From positions 1 through 48,469 of the forward strand of contig NZ_LNZB01000011.1 in NCBI RefSeq assembly GCF_001468085.1: 48,469 bases of DNA, read 5' to 3'. The position numbers and the translations under genes were made by a program. Below the pieces are notes generated by a model. The model searched no databases. It saw only the letters and a list, made by a program, of their open reading frames with translations, and was not told where the DNA came from. Shown piece after piece: positions 8,234 to 18,537 of the stretch. The stretch is from Legionella waltersii (GTDB lineage Bacteria; Pseudomonadota; Gammaproteobacteria; Legionellales; Legionellaceae). The stretch's first letter is position 1; the number at the start of each line of letters is the position of its first letter.

Positions 8234-8647
8234 ATGCAAGTCCGCGGATTTACTCTCATTGAGCTAATGATTGTAGTAGCAATCATTGGTATCTTGGCAG
8301 CGATAGCAATTCCTGCTTATCAAGACTACACTATCCGGGCGAGAGTAACAGAGGGTCTTACAATGGCTGCTTCAGCTAAATTAGCAGTTGCAGAAACCAG
8401 TTTATTCGAAGGGGCTCTTCCTGCTAATCAAGCTCAGACAGGCTATGTCACTCCTGCTCCAACTGTTAATGTTGCTTCAATTACAATTGGAAACCAAGGA
8501 GTGATTACCATCAATTATACACTGGCCGCTGGAAATGGATCTATTACATTGGTTCCTGTGATTGATGCTGCTGGGCAGATTTACACTTGGGACTGTACAG
8601 GAGGCACTTTGATAAGTAAGTACCGTCCTGCAAGTTGTAGGCCTTAA
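8234..8647 (+). CDS. pilA: Type IV major pilin, copy 2
   Basis: A 137-aa paralogue of the preceding pilin. The leader is MQVRG, then the same [36 protein letters not shown] helix. The middle of the protein differs (for example [15 protein letters not shown] against [14 protein letters not shown]), while the disulfide loop WDCTGGT-KYRPASC is kept. An AGGA site precedes ATG 8234. It is transcribed from its own sigma-54 promoter. Its stop codon shares the palindrome TTAA with the stop of the convergent pfp gene, so there is no room for a terminator between them. It may be an alternative major pilin or an antigenic variant. Confidence 0.95.
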   Translation: MQVRGFTLIELMIVVAIIGILAAIAIPAYQDYTIRARVTEGLTMAASAKLAVAETSLFEGALPANQAQTGYVTPAPTVNVASITIGNQGVITINYTLAAGNGSITLVPVIDAAGQIYTWDCTGGTLISKYRPASCRP

Positions 8648-9882
8648 TCAAGTTTTTTGTCGACCAGTTTGTTTTGCAATTTTACGTAGTTCGGTAAACC
8701 ATTGTGATAGCTTGGATACGCTTCTCCTTGAATTAGGGGTAAGAGGTAGCGTTTGCAAGCCTCTGTAATTCCCATTCCATCAGCGGCTATATATTCTTTA
8801 GGCATGGCTTTTTCTTGGTTGGCAACTTCAGACAAAGCAACTTTGCCAATTGACCATTGATAAGGCTCATCTTGCTCTCGAATGACGATAGGCATGATGG
8901 CATTTTCACCTTTAACCGCGTATTCAACAGCTGCTTTACCTAAAGCATAGGCTTGATCTAAATCCACCTGAGATGCGATGTGTCTCGCAGCACGTTGCAG
9001 GTAATCTGCGACAGCCCAATGGTATTTGTAGCCGAGTTCGGATTTAATTAACTGGGCTATGATTGGTGCAACTCCCCCTAATTGCGCATGTCCAAATGCG
9101 TCTCTAAGACCTGCTTCGCTCAAAAACTTACCTTCTTTATTGCGTATCCCCTCAGAAACCACAACAACACAATACCCATAAGTTTCAACACAATGCTTTA
9201 CCTTATTCAGAAAAGCTTGTGGATCAAAGAGTACCTCGGGAAGTAAAATGACATGGGGTGGTTCACTTGGATTTTGACTTGCAAGCCCACTTGCTGCAGC
9301 AATCCATCCAGCATGTCTTCCCATGGCTTCTAGGATAAACACTTTCGTTGAGGTAGCTGCCATAGAAGCAACGTCAAAACCAGCTTCTTTGGTTGAAATT
9401 GCAATGTACTTAGCAACTGAACCAAAGCCTGGGCAATTATCTGTGAAGGGTAGATCATTATCTACTGTTTTAGGTATTCCAATGCAAGTGATTGGATAAC
9501 CCATAGTACTACCTAATTGTGATACCTTATAGGCAGTATCTTGAGAGTCACCACCACCGTTATAAAAAAAATAACCGATATTGTGTGCTTTGAACACCTC
9601 TATTAATCGTTGATATTCTTCCCCGTCATTTTTCAGTTTATGGCGGCAGGACCCAAAGGCACCAGAAGGAGTTTGCATTAATTTGGCAATGGCTTCATCA
9701 CTTTCTAGATAGGTGTCAATTAACTCTTCGTTCAATGCTCCAATAATGCCATTTTTTGCGGCATAAACTCGGCCAATATGATCAGGATATTGCTTGGCGG
9801 TTTGGATTACTCCACAAGCAGAGGCATTGATAACGGCTGTTACACCACCTGATTGTGCGTAGATTGCATTTTTAACTGCCAT
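8644..9882 (-). CDS. pfp: Pyrophosphate-dependent 6-phosphofructokinase
   Basis: A 412-aa cytosolic enzyme that interconverts fructose 6-phosphate and fructose 1,6-bisphosphate using pyrophosphate, reversibly. Motifs are [13 protein letters not shown] at about residues 9-21, GGGDS at 109-113 and [11 protein letters not shown] at 135-145. The Asp in GGGD and the Lys in PKT are the residues that favour PPi over ATP in this family. The frame continues upstream to 9918 inside letS, but GGAGA at 9887-9891 precedes ATG 9882 at good spacing, so the start is there. It lies 13 bp after letS and is probably cotranscribed with it, an association also known in L. pneumophila. Confidence 0.93.
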   Translation of the reverse strand: MAVKNAIYAQSGGVTAVINASACGVIQTAKQYPDHIGRVYAAKNGIIGALNEELIDTYLESDEAIAKLMQTPSGAFGSCRHKLKNDGEEYQRLIEVFKAHNIGYFFYNGGGDSQDTAYKVSQLGSTMGYPITCIGIPKTVDNDLPFTDNCPGFGSVAKYIAISTKEAGFDVASMAATSTKVFILEAMGRHAGWIAAASGLASQNPSEPPHVILLPEVLFDPQAFLNKVKHCVETYGYCVVVVSEGIRNKEGKFLSEAGLRDAFGHAQLGGVAPIIAQLIKSELGYKYHWAVADYLQRAARHIASQVDLDQAYALGKAAVEYAVKGENAIMPIVIREQDEPYQWSIGKVALSEVANQEKAMPKEYIAADGMGITEACKRYLLPLIQGEAYPSYHNGLPNYVKLQNKLVDKKLD

Positions 9883-9895
9883 TTTATCTCCAAAA

Positions 9896-12628
9896 TTAGT
9901 GTGAATACTGATTTTCATACTCGTTAATTACAGCATCAATGCTTTGAATTAATTCAGCGAAAGCTTCATTTAAGTGATCAATATGACTGGTTCGTTTAGC
10001 TAGTTTTTCAAATTGGGTTACTTTTTTTTGCAGAACTGGGACTCCACAAAAACAGCATGCTCCATGAAGCTTGTGAGCAGCATCCGCAAGACTATGAATG
10101 TTTTTATCATGCATTAATTGAATAAATTCATCTCTTGCCTTATAAAGCTCTTCAATAAATTTTGCCAGAAATTCTTCAGCCAATGCTTGATTCCCTGAGA
10201 CCTTTTGAACACATAACTCCCAGTCAATAGCCGCATGGGTGGATTTGTTAATGATGCGCAAAATTTGAATTAACAATTGCTTTTCTTCTACTGGTTTTTG
10301 CAGGTAAAGATCAATGCCGGATTGCTTCATCTCTGCATTATTTAAGTCATTACTGCTTGCTGTGATGAGGACAATAGGCGTGTGTTTATTCATTAATGAA
10401 CTTTGACGTATGGATTTTGATGCTTGCAACCCATCTAATTTAGGCATTTGTAGATCAAGAAGAATGACATCAAACTTTGTTTCTTCACAGGCTTTAACAG
10501 CCATTTCTCCATCATCGACTGCGGTGATGTTCGCTTGTTCTTTTAATAAAGAGGTTATCAGCATTTTGTTGACGGGATTGTCTTCAGCAATCAACAAATG
10601 AGGGTGAACATATCGTAGTTGTTCTCTCAATCCGTCTAGCTCATGTGCACTGTGATCTTCTGGTTTTTTCTCATTATTGATTGACTCTATAAGATCTTGG
10701 AGTTTCTGAATGCTGATGGGTTTGTATAAGAAACCACGAGCGCCTAATGCAGAATAATTGTTAATAGGCCATTTTGAAATCAACACAAACGGCATGGTTG
10801 GATGTTTTTTAATGAGCTCGACAGCTTGTTGCTCACAACCTTGATTAACATTCATAAACACAATGGTGCATTCCTTGTGCTTATTAATGGTGCTTGAGAT
10901 GTTGGTAAACGAATTCACTTTAACGCATTCAATACCCCAAAACCCAAGACCATTGCATAGGGCTTCCAAGTGCAAAGAGTGATCATCAAAACAAATAATT
11001 TTTAGATGAGAAAATCGATGAATTTGATTCTTCTCAATTTCATAAGCCATCAATTTCTCAACTTTAATACGTGCATTAAAGGTTGAACCTTTGTTTACCT
11101 CGCTGCTAAGGCTAATCCGACCATGCATTTGCTCACATAGCTTTTTACAGATGACTAAGCCAAGACCTGAACCACCATAGCGACGTGTAATGCTGGTATC
11201 GGCCTGATTGAATGCCGTAAACAGTTTATTTTGATCTTCTTGTGAAATTCCTATCCCTGTATCACTAATGGATATGAGAAGGGTATAATCTTTATCGGTT
11301 TCTTGTTCAATTTTGGTTCTGACTAACACGTAACCATGGTCAGTGAATTTAATGGCATTGGTGACTAAGTTACTAATAATTTGTTTAATCCTTAATGGAT
11401 CTCCGAGCACTGTTTTGGGAACATCAACGTCGGTAATAGGGATCAAATCAATTCCCTTTTTATGGGCATTAGGCGATGCCAGTGATAAAACTTCATCGAC
11501 GCAGCCACGTATATCTACTGGTATGCAATCTAAATTGAGTTTACCGGCATCCATTTTTGAGAAGTCTAGTATATCGTTAATGATACTCAACAAATCTTGG
11601 GCTGAAGTCTTAATGGTTTTTACGTAATCCAGTTGTAAGGGGTCGAGTTTTGTTTCTAACAGTACGTTGGTAAATCCTATCACTCCATTCATAGGCGTAC
11701 GAATCTCATGACTCATGTTGGCAATGAATTCAGACTTTTGCCTGCTCTTTTCTTCAGTCTTCTTTTTTTCTAGAGACAGCTCGATGTTTTTTTCTTCAAG
11801 AAGTTCCAAACTTTGTTGTAAATCGGCTGTTGCTACTTCGATATGGTGATTCAAATCGCGAACGGTATTTAAATACTGGTGCTGAAGGTGTTGGCATCCT
11901 TTTTCAATAATGCCTAATTCACCGGGACTGGATACTTTGATTTCAGTTTCAAACTCATTGCTTGTTATTTGCTTCATGCTACGGCGTAGACGAGCAATTG
12001 GTAAATAGATTTGTTTAGATAGGAAATAATGAATCGTTAGTCCCATTAACAAACCTAACAAGGTGATAAAAATGGTTATAATCATCATTTGATACCGTTT
12101 GAGCAACATGGACTGTGTGTCAATATCAATTGATAACCACCCGAGAATATCATCGGCTTGAAATGAAGACAGTGTGGGCAAGTTTCGCATTTCAGGACGC
12201 GAATATAAGTTAAATTTTGGTAAAGTAATTGGAGCTATGAAGTTAATGGTGAAAGGGTTTATTTGCTTACTTTCAATGTAGTCTCCAGTATAGTCAGGTG
12301 GATTGAACGGTTTATGCAATGAATGCTTTCCTCCACGATAGGCGATTAACTGTCCATCAGAATTATAGAAAGCCAGGGCTTTAACTTCAGGGTTTATGGT
12401 TGAAGCATTAATCAGTCCTTGTAGAGTACGGTAATCATTTTTTAGCATGGCATACTGGGCAGCTGGTAATAACTGTCTAATGTAGGCCTCTCCTAATCTA
12501 GACATATATTGCTCAAGATCTTTCCCAAATTGAACGTTGTAGAAAAATGCAAAAAGAAGGGCAACTAAGAAAGCCGGTATAAGGGTGGTAATTCGAAGTT
12601 GATATTTGATACCAATACTTTTCAACAT
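9896..12628 (-). CDS. letS: Hybrid sensor histidine kinase LetS (BarA homologue)
   Basis: A 910-aa tripartite inner-membrane kinase. In order it has TM1 (about 12-30), a periplasmic sensor (31-178), TM2 (181-203), HAMP (203-255), a coiled coil (255-300) and HisKA with [15 protein letters not shown] (His307). HATPase follows with N box [14 protein letters not shown] at 456-461 and GGSGLGL at 485-491. Next come a degenerate receiver (541-650), a true receiver with Asp725 in LLDLQMPK, and an HPt domain with His852 in AHKLHGACC. This is the LetS/BarA layout. In Legionella LetS phosphorylates LetA, which turns on RsmY/RsmZ RNAs and relieves CsrA repression to enter the transmissive phase. The gene is followed by pfp and is divergent from gltX. 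Confidence 0.96.
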   Translation of the reverse strand: MLKSIGIKYQLRITTLIPAFLVALLFAFFYNVQFGKDLEQYMSRLGEAYIRQLLPAAQYAMLKNDYRTLQGLINASTINPEVKALAFYNSDGQLIAYRGGKHSLHKPFNPPDYTGDYIESKQINPFTINFIAPITLPKFNLYSRPEMRNLPTLSSFQADDILGWLSIDIDTQSMLLKRYQMMIITIFITLLGLLMGLTIHYFLSKQIYLPIARLRRSMKQITSNEFETEIKVSSPGELGIIEKGCQHLQHQYLNTVRDLNHHIEVATADLQQSLELLEEKNIELSLEKKKTEEKSRQKSEFIANMSHEIRTPMNGVIGFTNVLLETKLDPLQLDYVKTIKTSAQDLLSIINDILDFSKMDAGKLNLDCIPVDIRGCVDEVLSLASPNAHKKGIDLIPITDVDVPKTVLGDPLRIKQIISNLVTNAIKFTDHGYVLVRTKIEQETDKDYTLLISISDTGIGISQEDQNKLFTAFNQADTSITRRYGGSGLGLVICKKLCEQMHGRISLSSEVNKGSTFNARIKVEKLMAYEIEKNQIHRFSHLKIICFDDHSLHLEALCNGLGFWGIECVKVNSFTNISSTINKHKECTIVFMNVNQGCEQQAVELIKKHPTMPFVLISKWPINNYSALGARGFLYKPISIQKLQDLIESINNEKKPEDHSAHELDGLREQLRYVHPHLLIAEDNPVNKMLITSLLKEQANITAVDDGEMAVKACEETKFDVILLDLQMPKLDGLQASKSIRQSSLMNKHTPIVLITASSNDLNNAEMKQSGIDLYLQKPVEEKQLLIQILRIINKSTHAAIDWELCVQKVSGNQALAEEFLAKFIEELYKARDEFIQLMHDKNIHSLADAAHKLHGACCFCGVPVLQKKVTQFEKLAKRTSHIDHLNEAFAELIQSIDAVINEYENQYSH

Positions 12629-12720
12629 AACTCCCTTAGTGACTAGTGCAATGTCTTTGCGATATGAGCAAACTGCGATATTATATACCCAGTTTTTTAC
12701 TCCTTACAATGGTAGATTCT

Positions 12721-14133
12721 ATGACTGTCAGAACTCGCTTTGCTCCAAGCCCAACTGGTTTTTTACATGTAGGTGGAGTAAGAACAGCATTATTTTCTTG
12801 GCTCTATGCTAAACATCACAAGGGCCAATTTGTACTACGAATTGAAGATACCGATAGGGAGCGTTCAACAGAAGAGTCTGTACAGGCTATTCTGGATGGT
12901 ATGTCATGGCTTGGTTTGACGTGTGATGAAGGTCCAGTTTATCAAACCGATCGTTACCCTCGATACAATGAGATTATTCAGCAGTTATTATCAGAAGGAA
13001 AGGCCTATCGTTGTCAATGCAGCAAAGAAAGGCTGGAGTCACTCAGAGAGGCCCAGTTAGCAGCTAAAGAAAAGCCACGATATGATGGGCATTGCCGGGG
13101 TAAAGAAATCACTGAAACCAATGAGCCTTTCGTAATACGGTTTAAAAATCCTCATGAGGGAGTTGTTTCTTTCCATGATCAAGTTTATGGTGAAATTCAT
13201 GTGGCAAATTCTGAGCTGGATGATCTGATAATTATGCGTTCGGATGGTCACCCAACCTATAATTTTGCGGTAGTGGTTGACGATTGGGATATGGCTATTA
13301 CTCATGTGATTCGTGGAGACGATCACATCAATAATACCCCCAGACAGATTAATTTATTTAAGGCCCTAGGGGCACCAGTTCCTGTTTTTGCTCATTTACC
13401 GATGATACTGGGTGATGATGGCAAACGTCTTTCTAAAAGGCATGGGGCAGTGAGTGTACTGCAATTCAAGGAGATGGGGGTATTGCCTCATGCTCTATTG
13501 AATTACCTCGTTAGATTGGGCTGGTCCAATGGTGATCAAGAGATTTTCAGCTTGGAAGAAATGATTGAAAGTTTCGATTTAAAAAACGTAAGTCGAGGCG
13601 TATCTAGCTTTAATTACGATAAATTGTATTGGTTAAATCAGCATTATCAGAAAAATGATTCTCCTGAAGAAGTTGCAAAGGCTTTACAATGGCATTTTGA
13701 ACAGCAAGGCATCGATTGGACAAAGGGCCCAAATCTTAAAGAGTTAGTGGTTATACAAGCAGAGCGTGCTAAAACCCTAGCTGAAATTTGCCAAATGAGT
13801 TTGTACTTTTTTAATGATGAGATCGAATACAACGACGATGCAGTCAAAAAGCATTTACGTCCAGTGATCCTTGAGCCTTTATCCGTTTTGTTGGATCGAT
13901 TAAAAGAGTTGGCAGAGTGGAAGGCTGATCCTATTCAAGAGTCAATCAATGATGTTAGTGCTCAATTTGACATTAATTTAGGCAAAATTGCTCAGCCTTT
14001 AAGAGTGGCTGTTACTGGATCAGGTATGTCACCCTCGATTGATCTGACACTCATGTTGATTGGTAAGGGCCGATCTATCAATCGTATTGAAAAGGCATTA
14101 GAAATGATTCGCACAAGGGCAAATGCGGTTTAA
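12721..14133 (+). CDS. gltX: Glutamyl-tRNA synthetase
   Basis: A 470-aa class I aminoacyl-tRNA synthetase charging tRNA-Glu. The HIGH-type motif is in [19 protein letters not shown] (HVGG at about 16-19), [10 protein letters not shown] follows, and the KMSKS-type motif is KRLSK at about 235-239. The long frame starts at 12646, but homology begins with [13 protein letters not shown], so I place the start at ATG 12721. An ATG at 12709 (MVDSMTVRT) is an alternative, and neither has a strong Shine-Dalgarno site. It is divergent from letS across a 92-bp space that must hold both promoters. It is followed by a tandem repeat element. Confidence 0.96.
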   Translation: MTVRTRFAPSPTGFLHVGGVRTALFSWLYAKHHKGQFVLRIEDTDRERSTEESVQAILDGMSWLGLTCDEGPVYQTDRYPRYNEIIQQLLSEGKAYRCQCSKERLESLREAQLAAKEKPRYDGHCRGKEITETNEPFVIRFKNPHEGVVSFHDQVYGEIHVANSELDDLIIMRSDGHPTYNFAVVVDDWDMAITHVIRGDDHINNTPRQINLFKALGAPVPVFAHLPMILGDDGKRLSKRHGAVSVLQFKEMGVLPHALLNYLVRLGWSNGDQEIFSLEEMIESFDLKNVSRGVSSFNYDKLYWLNQHYQKNDSPEEVAKALQWHFEQQGIDWTKGPNLKELVVIQAERAKTLAEICQMSLYFFNDEIEYNDDAVKKHLRPVILEPLSVLLDRLKELAEWKADPIQESINDVSAQFDINLGKIAQPLRVAVTGSGMSPSIDLTLMLIGKGRSINRIEKALEMIRTRANAV

Positions 14134-14141
14134 TTTGGCAT

Positions 14142-14625
14142 TTTATCCGCTCCCTTACGGTCGCGGCTCGGTTTTTATAGGGTTGCGAGGACATATTGCC
14201 AAGTGTGCCGATCAAATCCGAGCCACTCACTAAGGGTTGCGGTTTAATTGTTATAGGGTTGCGAGGACATATTGCCAAGTGCGCCGATCAAATCCGAGCC
14301 ACTCACTAAGGTTGCGGTTTAATTGTTATAGGGTTGCGAGGACATATTGCCAAGTGCACTGATCAAATCCGAGCCACTCACTAAGGGTTGCGGTTTAATT
14401 GTTATAGGGTTGCGAGGACATATTGCCAAGTGCACTGATCAAATCCGAGCTACTCACTAAGGGTTGCAGTTTAATTGTTATAGGGTTGCGAGGACATATT
14501 GCCAAGTGCGCCGATCAAATTCGAGCCACTCTCTAAGGTTGCGGTTTAATTGTTATAGGGTTGCGAGGACATAATGCCAAGTACGCCGATCAAATCCGAG
14601 CCGCGACCGTAAGGGAGCGGATAAA
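14142..14625. repeat. Intergenic element: perfect 30-bp inverted ends, six 75-76-bp tandem units
   Basis: The ends at 14142-14171 and 14596-14625 are perfect 30-base inverted repeats (TTTATCCGCTCCCTTACGG at the left outer side). Between them a unit containing TTATAGGGTTGCGAGGACAT recurs at 14175, 14251, 14326, 14402, 14478 and 14553, a spacing of 75 or 76 bases. Each internal junction carries CCGAGCCACTCACTAAGGTTGCGG-like sequence, a weaker copy of the terminal repeat. It therefore looks as if one short element expanded by tandem duplication. Units differ at a few bases (GCGCC/GCACT). No protein is encoded and no transposase is nearby. It shares its ends with the element at 5042-5413. Confidence 0.93.
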
Positions 14626-14766
14626 CTCTCAGTAGACACTCCTACTCTTATTCACAAAGACATACTCCTGAACACTCAAAATCCAAAGAATGTAATATTG
14701 TCTAGATTTAAACCTAAAAATCCGTTAAAATTGCATTTTTATTTTATATTTTGAGTAATTATTGTC

Positions 14767-16035
14767 ATGTTTGTGTGTTCACGTCTACTTACTTTCATTT
14801 CTATACTGTTTCTTAGTGCATTGATCTCCGCAACCCATGCATCGAGCACAAAGAATGAGCTTGCTTTAAAAATACAAAAGGAAATGAAGAGGTATTTTAA
14901 AGAGTATCAGGACGAAGAGAAATTTACTGCCCTAGCTGTTTCCATTCGTGTGCCACATTCCGAAAATAATGACTCTGAAGAGGTTTTGAATTTTGTAAAA
15001 GGAACAATGGGTCAGCCCCCTTTGGATCAAAAAATAACCACAAATAATTTGTTTGATATCGGAAGTATCACAAAATCATTTACGGCATTGATTTTGTTGC
15101 AGCTGCAATCTGAAGGTGTTTTGTCGTTGGATGATCCTCTTGGTAAATGGTTACCTCACTATGAAAACTGGTCAAAAGTAACGATTCGACATCTTTTAAA
15201 CATGACAAGTGGGATACCCAACTACTCCGATAATTCTGAGTTTTGGATGCAAATGGAACATAACTTAGGCAAAGTTTGGACAGATGAAGAGCTATTAACG
15301 TATGCTCATCCAGAAAAAGCCATCGAAACGGATCGACCTTCTCTCTATGAATACTCGAATTCAAATTACATTCTTGCTGCTTTGGTGATAGAAAAAGCAA
15401 CCCAAGATACTTTTGAGAACCAACTCAAGAAACGAATCTTTGATAAAACGAATTTCTTACAAAATACTTATTACCCTGCAGGTCCAAATGGTGTGAATGT
15501 CGGTCATGCCATTAAAGATCGAAAAGCACATGGGTATTACTACGATGAGGGTGCTAAAAACGTAGTGGATATTATAGATAGTGATTTATCCTGGGCTGCT
15601 GGGGCAGGAGCTATAGTAGCCAATACGGAAGATGTCGCTCGATGGGTTCAGCTGCTTTATCATGGTTTGCTCATCCAACCAGAATATCGCGAACAAGCTT
15701 TAAGTGAAATGAAATCCGTTGTTTCAATGAATACAGGTTTGCCGATCTCGAACGTGACTGAAAATGACCCCGGTGGATTTGGACTTGGGGTGGGATATGC
15801 CTTCGACAAGAAATCGAATAATCGCTTTTGGGTGTATCAAGGAAGTACTTTAGGCTATCGAGTCATGTACATTTGGAGCGCCTGTAATGACGTATCAGTC
15901 GTGGCGGCTTTAAACAGTAAAGGCGGGGACGGAAAACCAGGTTCAAAAATGGGAAATCATATCTTTGATTTAGATTTGACTCTTTACAAAAAAATCATGA
16001 AAGTCTATCCCGAATTGCGTTGTGTTAACCATTAA
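14767..16035 (+). CDS. Exported serine beta-lactamase-like hydrolase
   Basis: A 422-aa protein of the class C beta-lactamase / penicillin-binding-protein-like family. The signal peptide spans residues 1-25 (cleavage near THA-S). The nucleophile motif SxxK is SITK at 100-103 in FDIGSITKSFTALI, and the second motif YSN is at 196-198. The third is possibly YQGST near residue 360, in place of the usual [HK]xG. Members include esterases, D-aminopeptidases and peptidoglycan carboxypeptidases, and the substrate cannot be told here. It probably acts in the periplasm or outside the cell. The next gene starts 14 bp after its stop, so they may be cotranscribed. Confidence 0.88.
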   Translation: MFVCSRLLTFISILFLSALISATHASSTKNELALKIQKEMKRYFKEYQDEEKFTALAVSIRVPHSENNDSEEVLNFVKGTMGQPPLDQKITTNNLFDIGSITKSFTALILLQLQSEGVLSLDDPLGKWLPHYENWSKVTIRHLLNMTSGIPNYSDNSEFWMQMEHNLGKVWTDEELLTYAHPEKAIETDRPSLYEYSNSNYILAALVIEKATQDTFENQLKKRIFDKTNFLQNTYYPAGPNGVNVGHAIKDRKAHGYYYDEGAKNVVDIIDSDLSWAAGAGAIVANTEDVARWVQLLYHGLLIQPEYREQALSEMKSVVSMNTGLPISNVTENDPGGFGLGVGYAFDKKSNNRFWVYQGSTLGYRVMYIWSACNDVSVVAALNSKGGDGKPGSKMGNHIFDLDLTLYKKIMKVYPELRCVNH

Positions 16036-16049
16036 AAAGGTTGTATTTT

Positions 16050-17030
16050 ATGCCAATTACGATTGATACAAATACCGATCGATTCTTTATCGCCATTTGC
16101 AAAGACGGACCGCATTCATTTGTGATGCTTGGCTCATACAATGGAGATAAGGTAACTCATTTGCTGTGTAGAGTGGGTAAAGTGGCTGCTCTACCTAAAA
16201 AAAAGGACAGATCCTGTTTTGATGTTTGCTCAGCGATCAAAGACACCATTATAGACAAAGCCCCAGCAAAAGTGAGGGATGAGGGTACCGATGATCATGA
16301 CAAAGCACAAAAGCCCATCTCCTATGAGGCCTATGACATCACCTTGTCACAATACATTGAATTTGTAAGAACTTTAGAATTATTACAAACTGAAGAAAAA
16401 AAATATCAGGTTTATAAACCCACTAAACAAGATGGCTCTAAAGTTGAGTTTGTGAAAACATCCAGAGTTCATTATGCACCTCGTAATGATTTAGATAGAG
16501 CTGATCGATGCTACTGTGAGCTTAGCCTAGGAAATACCTGTAGGCATGGTGCTATCAAACTCATTGAAAGTGTCATTAAGCTACCCCAGCAATCCATGGT
16601 GTCTTCGTATTTCTTTGTTAACTTACTCAACAATACGCAGTTGGATTATGGCGTGCCTAGCAAAAGCATCCCGTTTTATGTGCTTCCGACACCACCCAAT
16701 TCATATTCTGAGTTGAACAGAGCCCAAAGAATGGTTGCAGATAAATTGTTTTCTAGAATGGAGAGATTGCTGTTAATAGATCCTTATTCCTCAATAACAG
16801 CGTCTAAATTTAATCACTTAAAAGAGTTGTATCAACAGATTATTGGCGCTGAGCGTAAGCCATCAATCAATGAATTACTTAATAACATTCATGATTGGAA
16901 AAGGTCACATAGACCTGAAATTGAAACATTAAGAAAAACGTATATTTGGGACAGTTTTTTTACTAGAAAATCAGCAACGATGACAATGATTGAAGAGTTA
17001 GAGCAAGATCTGCCTCAATTGAACAGATGA
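16050..17030 (+). CDS. Unrecognised protein with effector-like features
   Basis: A 326-aa protein I cannot assign to a family with confidence. It has no signal peptide and no membrane helix, so it is soluble. A Cys-rich patch CYCELSLGNTCRHGAIKLI lies mid-protein, with a DGPHSFVMLGSYNGDKVTHLLCRVGK segment near the N terminus. The C-terminal tail is Glu-rich (IEELEQDLP), like the E-block secretion signal of many Legionella Dot/Icm effectors. The frame opens with TTG at 16041, but AAGG just before it is correctly spaced for ATG 16050. The Cys/His content could hint at a thiol hydrolase or a metal site, but no triad can be proven. Effector status is inferred. Confidence 0.75.
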   Translation: MPITIDTNTDRFFIAICKDGPHSFVMLGSYNGDKVTHLLCRVGKVAALPKKKDRSCFDVCSAIKDTIIDKAPAKVRDEGTDDHDKAQKPISYEAYDITLSQYIEFVRTLELLQTEEKKYQVYKPTKQDGSKVEFVKTSRVHYAPRNDLDRADRCYCELSLGNTCRHGAIKLIESVIKLPQQSMVSSYFFVNLLNNTQLDYGVPSKSIPFYVLPTPPNSYSELNRAQRMVADKLFSRMERLLLIDPYSSITASKFNHLKELYQQIIGAERKPSINELLNNIHDWKRSHRPEIETLRKTYIWDSFFTRKSATMTMIEELEQDLPQLNR

Positions 17031-17050
17031 ATAGATAATGTTAATTACCC

Positions 17051-17076
17051 CCTTGAATTTTAATAAAAATTCAAGC
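17051..17076 (+). terminator. Hairpin downstream of the effector-like gene
   Basis: A perfect 10-bp stem CTTGAATTTT / AAAATTCAAG with an AATA loop (17052-17061 and 17066-17075) follows the stop at 17030 and precedes the GST gene. There is no clear T run after it and the stem is AT-rich, so termination would be weak. Confidence 0.45.
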
Positions 17077-17117
17077 ATGGTAGTTGCCACTTACTTTAAT
17101 CTTAGAAAGGAGTCACC

Positions 17118-17723
17118 GTGAAACTGTATTATTATAAAGGTTCTTGTTCTTTGGTTGTTCGCATTATTCTTAATGAACTGGGTGTTGCTTTTCAAGAAGA
17201 AGAAGTGGATTTAAGAAATAAAAAAACAGCCAGTGGTGCAAACTTTTTAGAAATAAATCCGAAAGGAGCAGTTCCTACAGTTGTATTGAATGATGGAGAT
17301 GTTCTTACAGAGAATCAAGTCATCCTACAATACCTGGCTGATACAACATCCGGTCAAACATTACTTCCCTCAGTAGGCAATATTAAGAGATACCATACCC
17401 TAGAATGGCTGAATTATATTTCTACTGAAATGCACAAAACCTTAGGAATGTTTTTTAACCCCAGTGCTTCTGATGAACTAAAAATGAAAGTGCTTACTCC
17501 TTTGATCATGACGCGTTTTAAGTACGTCAACAGTCAATTGGCCAAAGGCTCTTATTTAATGGGTGAGCAATTTGGTCTTCCTGATGCTTATTTGTTCGTA
17601 ATGGTCCGATGGGCTCAATATTTCAAACTCGATTTATCGGAGCTCACTCATTTACATGCATTCATGGATAGAATGCTGTCAAGGCCTTCTGTGGTTAAGT
17701 CTCTGCAGCAAGAGAATGGATAA
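17118..17723 (+). CDS. Glutathione S-transferase
   Basis: A 201-aa cytosolic GST of the bacterial beta-type family. The N-terminal thioredoxin-like domain begins MKLYYYKGSCSLVVRIILNELG, which includes the Ser/Cys region near residue 9-11 where beta-class GSTs carry the catalytic Cys. NPKGAVPTV-L-DGDVLTE is the conserved cis-Pro and glutathione-binding stretch at about 48-66. The C-terminal helical domain holds GSYLMGEQFGLPDAYLFVM, the family N-capping box. The GTG start at 17118 follows a strong AAAGGAG. The MgtC-like gene follows 15 bp later. Confidence 0.92.
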   Translation: MKLYYYKGSCSLVVRIILNELGVAFQEEEVDLRNKKTASGANFLEINPKGAVPTVVLNDGDVLTENQVILQYLADTTSGQTLLPSVGNIKRYHTLEWLNYISTEMHKTLGMFFNPSASDELKMKVLTPLIMTRFKYVNSQLAKGSYLMGEQFGLPDAYLFVMVRWAQYFKLDLSELTHLHAFMDRMLSRPSVVKSLQQENG

Positions 17724-17738
17724 AGCAGGGAATCACTT

Positions 17739-18491
17739 ATGGTTTTTTTATCATTAGAACACCTCTTAGGCTATTGGACGAGCGCAAACTTAGAAGCCAA
17801 TATCATTATTTTTCTTAATTTATTAGGCTCTCTGTGTCTTGGAATGATAGTTGGCTATGAACGCTATTTCCATGGGCATGCTGCAGGAATGCGAACGTAT
17901 GGCTTAGTGTGTATGGCTTCAACCGCAGTCGTTGTTATTGCTGGGTACCCCAGTTATTGGTTTGGTAGTAACCAAGGTGGGATCTCAGCGGCTCCTGATA
18001 TCACCCGAGTCATTCAAGGGATAGTCACTGGAATCGGTTTTCTTGGTGCTGGTGTTATCATGAGAGAGGAGTTTTCCATTAGGGGACTCACTACATCAGC
18101 ATCGATTTGGGCTGCCTCGGCTATAGGAATTCTTGTGGGTGTTGGTTTTTACGTTTCTGCCATTTCATTAACCTTTCTCTCAGTGACACTGATGATTTTC
18201 GGTTATAAAATTGAAAAGTGGCTACCTTCAAGGAATGGGATTGCTGTTTCAGTGACTTTTAACAAAGAAGTAAAACCAAATTTAGAAACAATAGCCCAAG
18301 TTATGAAGGAATGTGATTATATGATAGCATCAGCTTCAATATCAATCACAACGACAACCGCCCATCAGGAATGGCATTTTGTAGCTATCCCGTTAAAGAG
18401 AAAAATTAAATACACCATTCCTGATGTATCAAAAAGCTTGTCGAAGCTTGAAGGATTGGCTGGGAATTACATTGGATTTGCTCGAAATTAG
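17739..18491 (+). CDS. MgtC/SapB family membrane protein
   Basis: A 250-aa protein with about five N-terminal helices. It carries the MgtC signature GMIVGYERYFHGHAAGMRTYGLV (about 35-57), then GFLGAGVIMREEFSIRGLTTSASIWAASAIGI in helices 4-5. A soluble C-terminal domain of about 80 residues (about 167-250) resembles the ACT-like tail. MgtC proteins are needed for survival in macrophages and low magnesium in Salmonella and Mycobacterium, where MgtC inhibits the F1Fo ATPase. They are no longer thought to be Mg2+ pumps. The position between a GST and an unknown hydrolase-like protein is not the mgtCB layout. No leader regulating it is evident in the 15-bp upstream gap. Confidence 0.92.
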   Translation: MVFLSLEHLLGYWTSANLEANIIIFLNLLGSLCLGMIVGYERYFHGHAAGMRTYGLVCMASTAVVVIAGYPSYWFGSNQGGISAAPDITRVIQGIVTGIGFLGAGVIMREEFSIRGLTTSASIWAASAIGILVGVGFYVSAISLTFLSVTLMIFGYKIEKWLPSRNGIAVSVTFNKEVKPNLETIAQVMKECDYMIASASISITTTTAHQEWHFVAIPLKRKIKYTIPDVSKSLSKLEGLAGNYIGFARN

Positions 18492-18537
18492 AGAATTGGT
18501 CTGGAACATTTAGCGTTGGACTTGTAGAGGTTGTATC

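Noticed and set aside
12646..12720. N-terminal extension of GltX
   Set aside because: The 25 extra residues are unlike the family, which begins just before RFAPSPTG; they overlap the promoter region.
14142..14625. CRISPR array
   Set aside because: The repeats are contiguous 75-76-bp units without unique spacers, and no cas genes are present.
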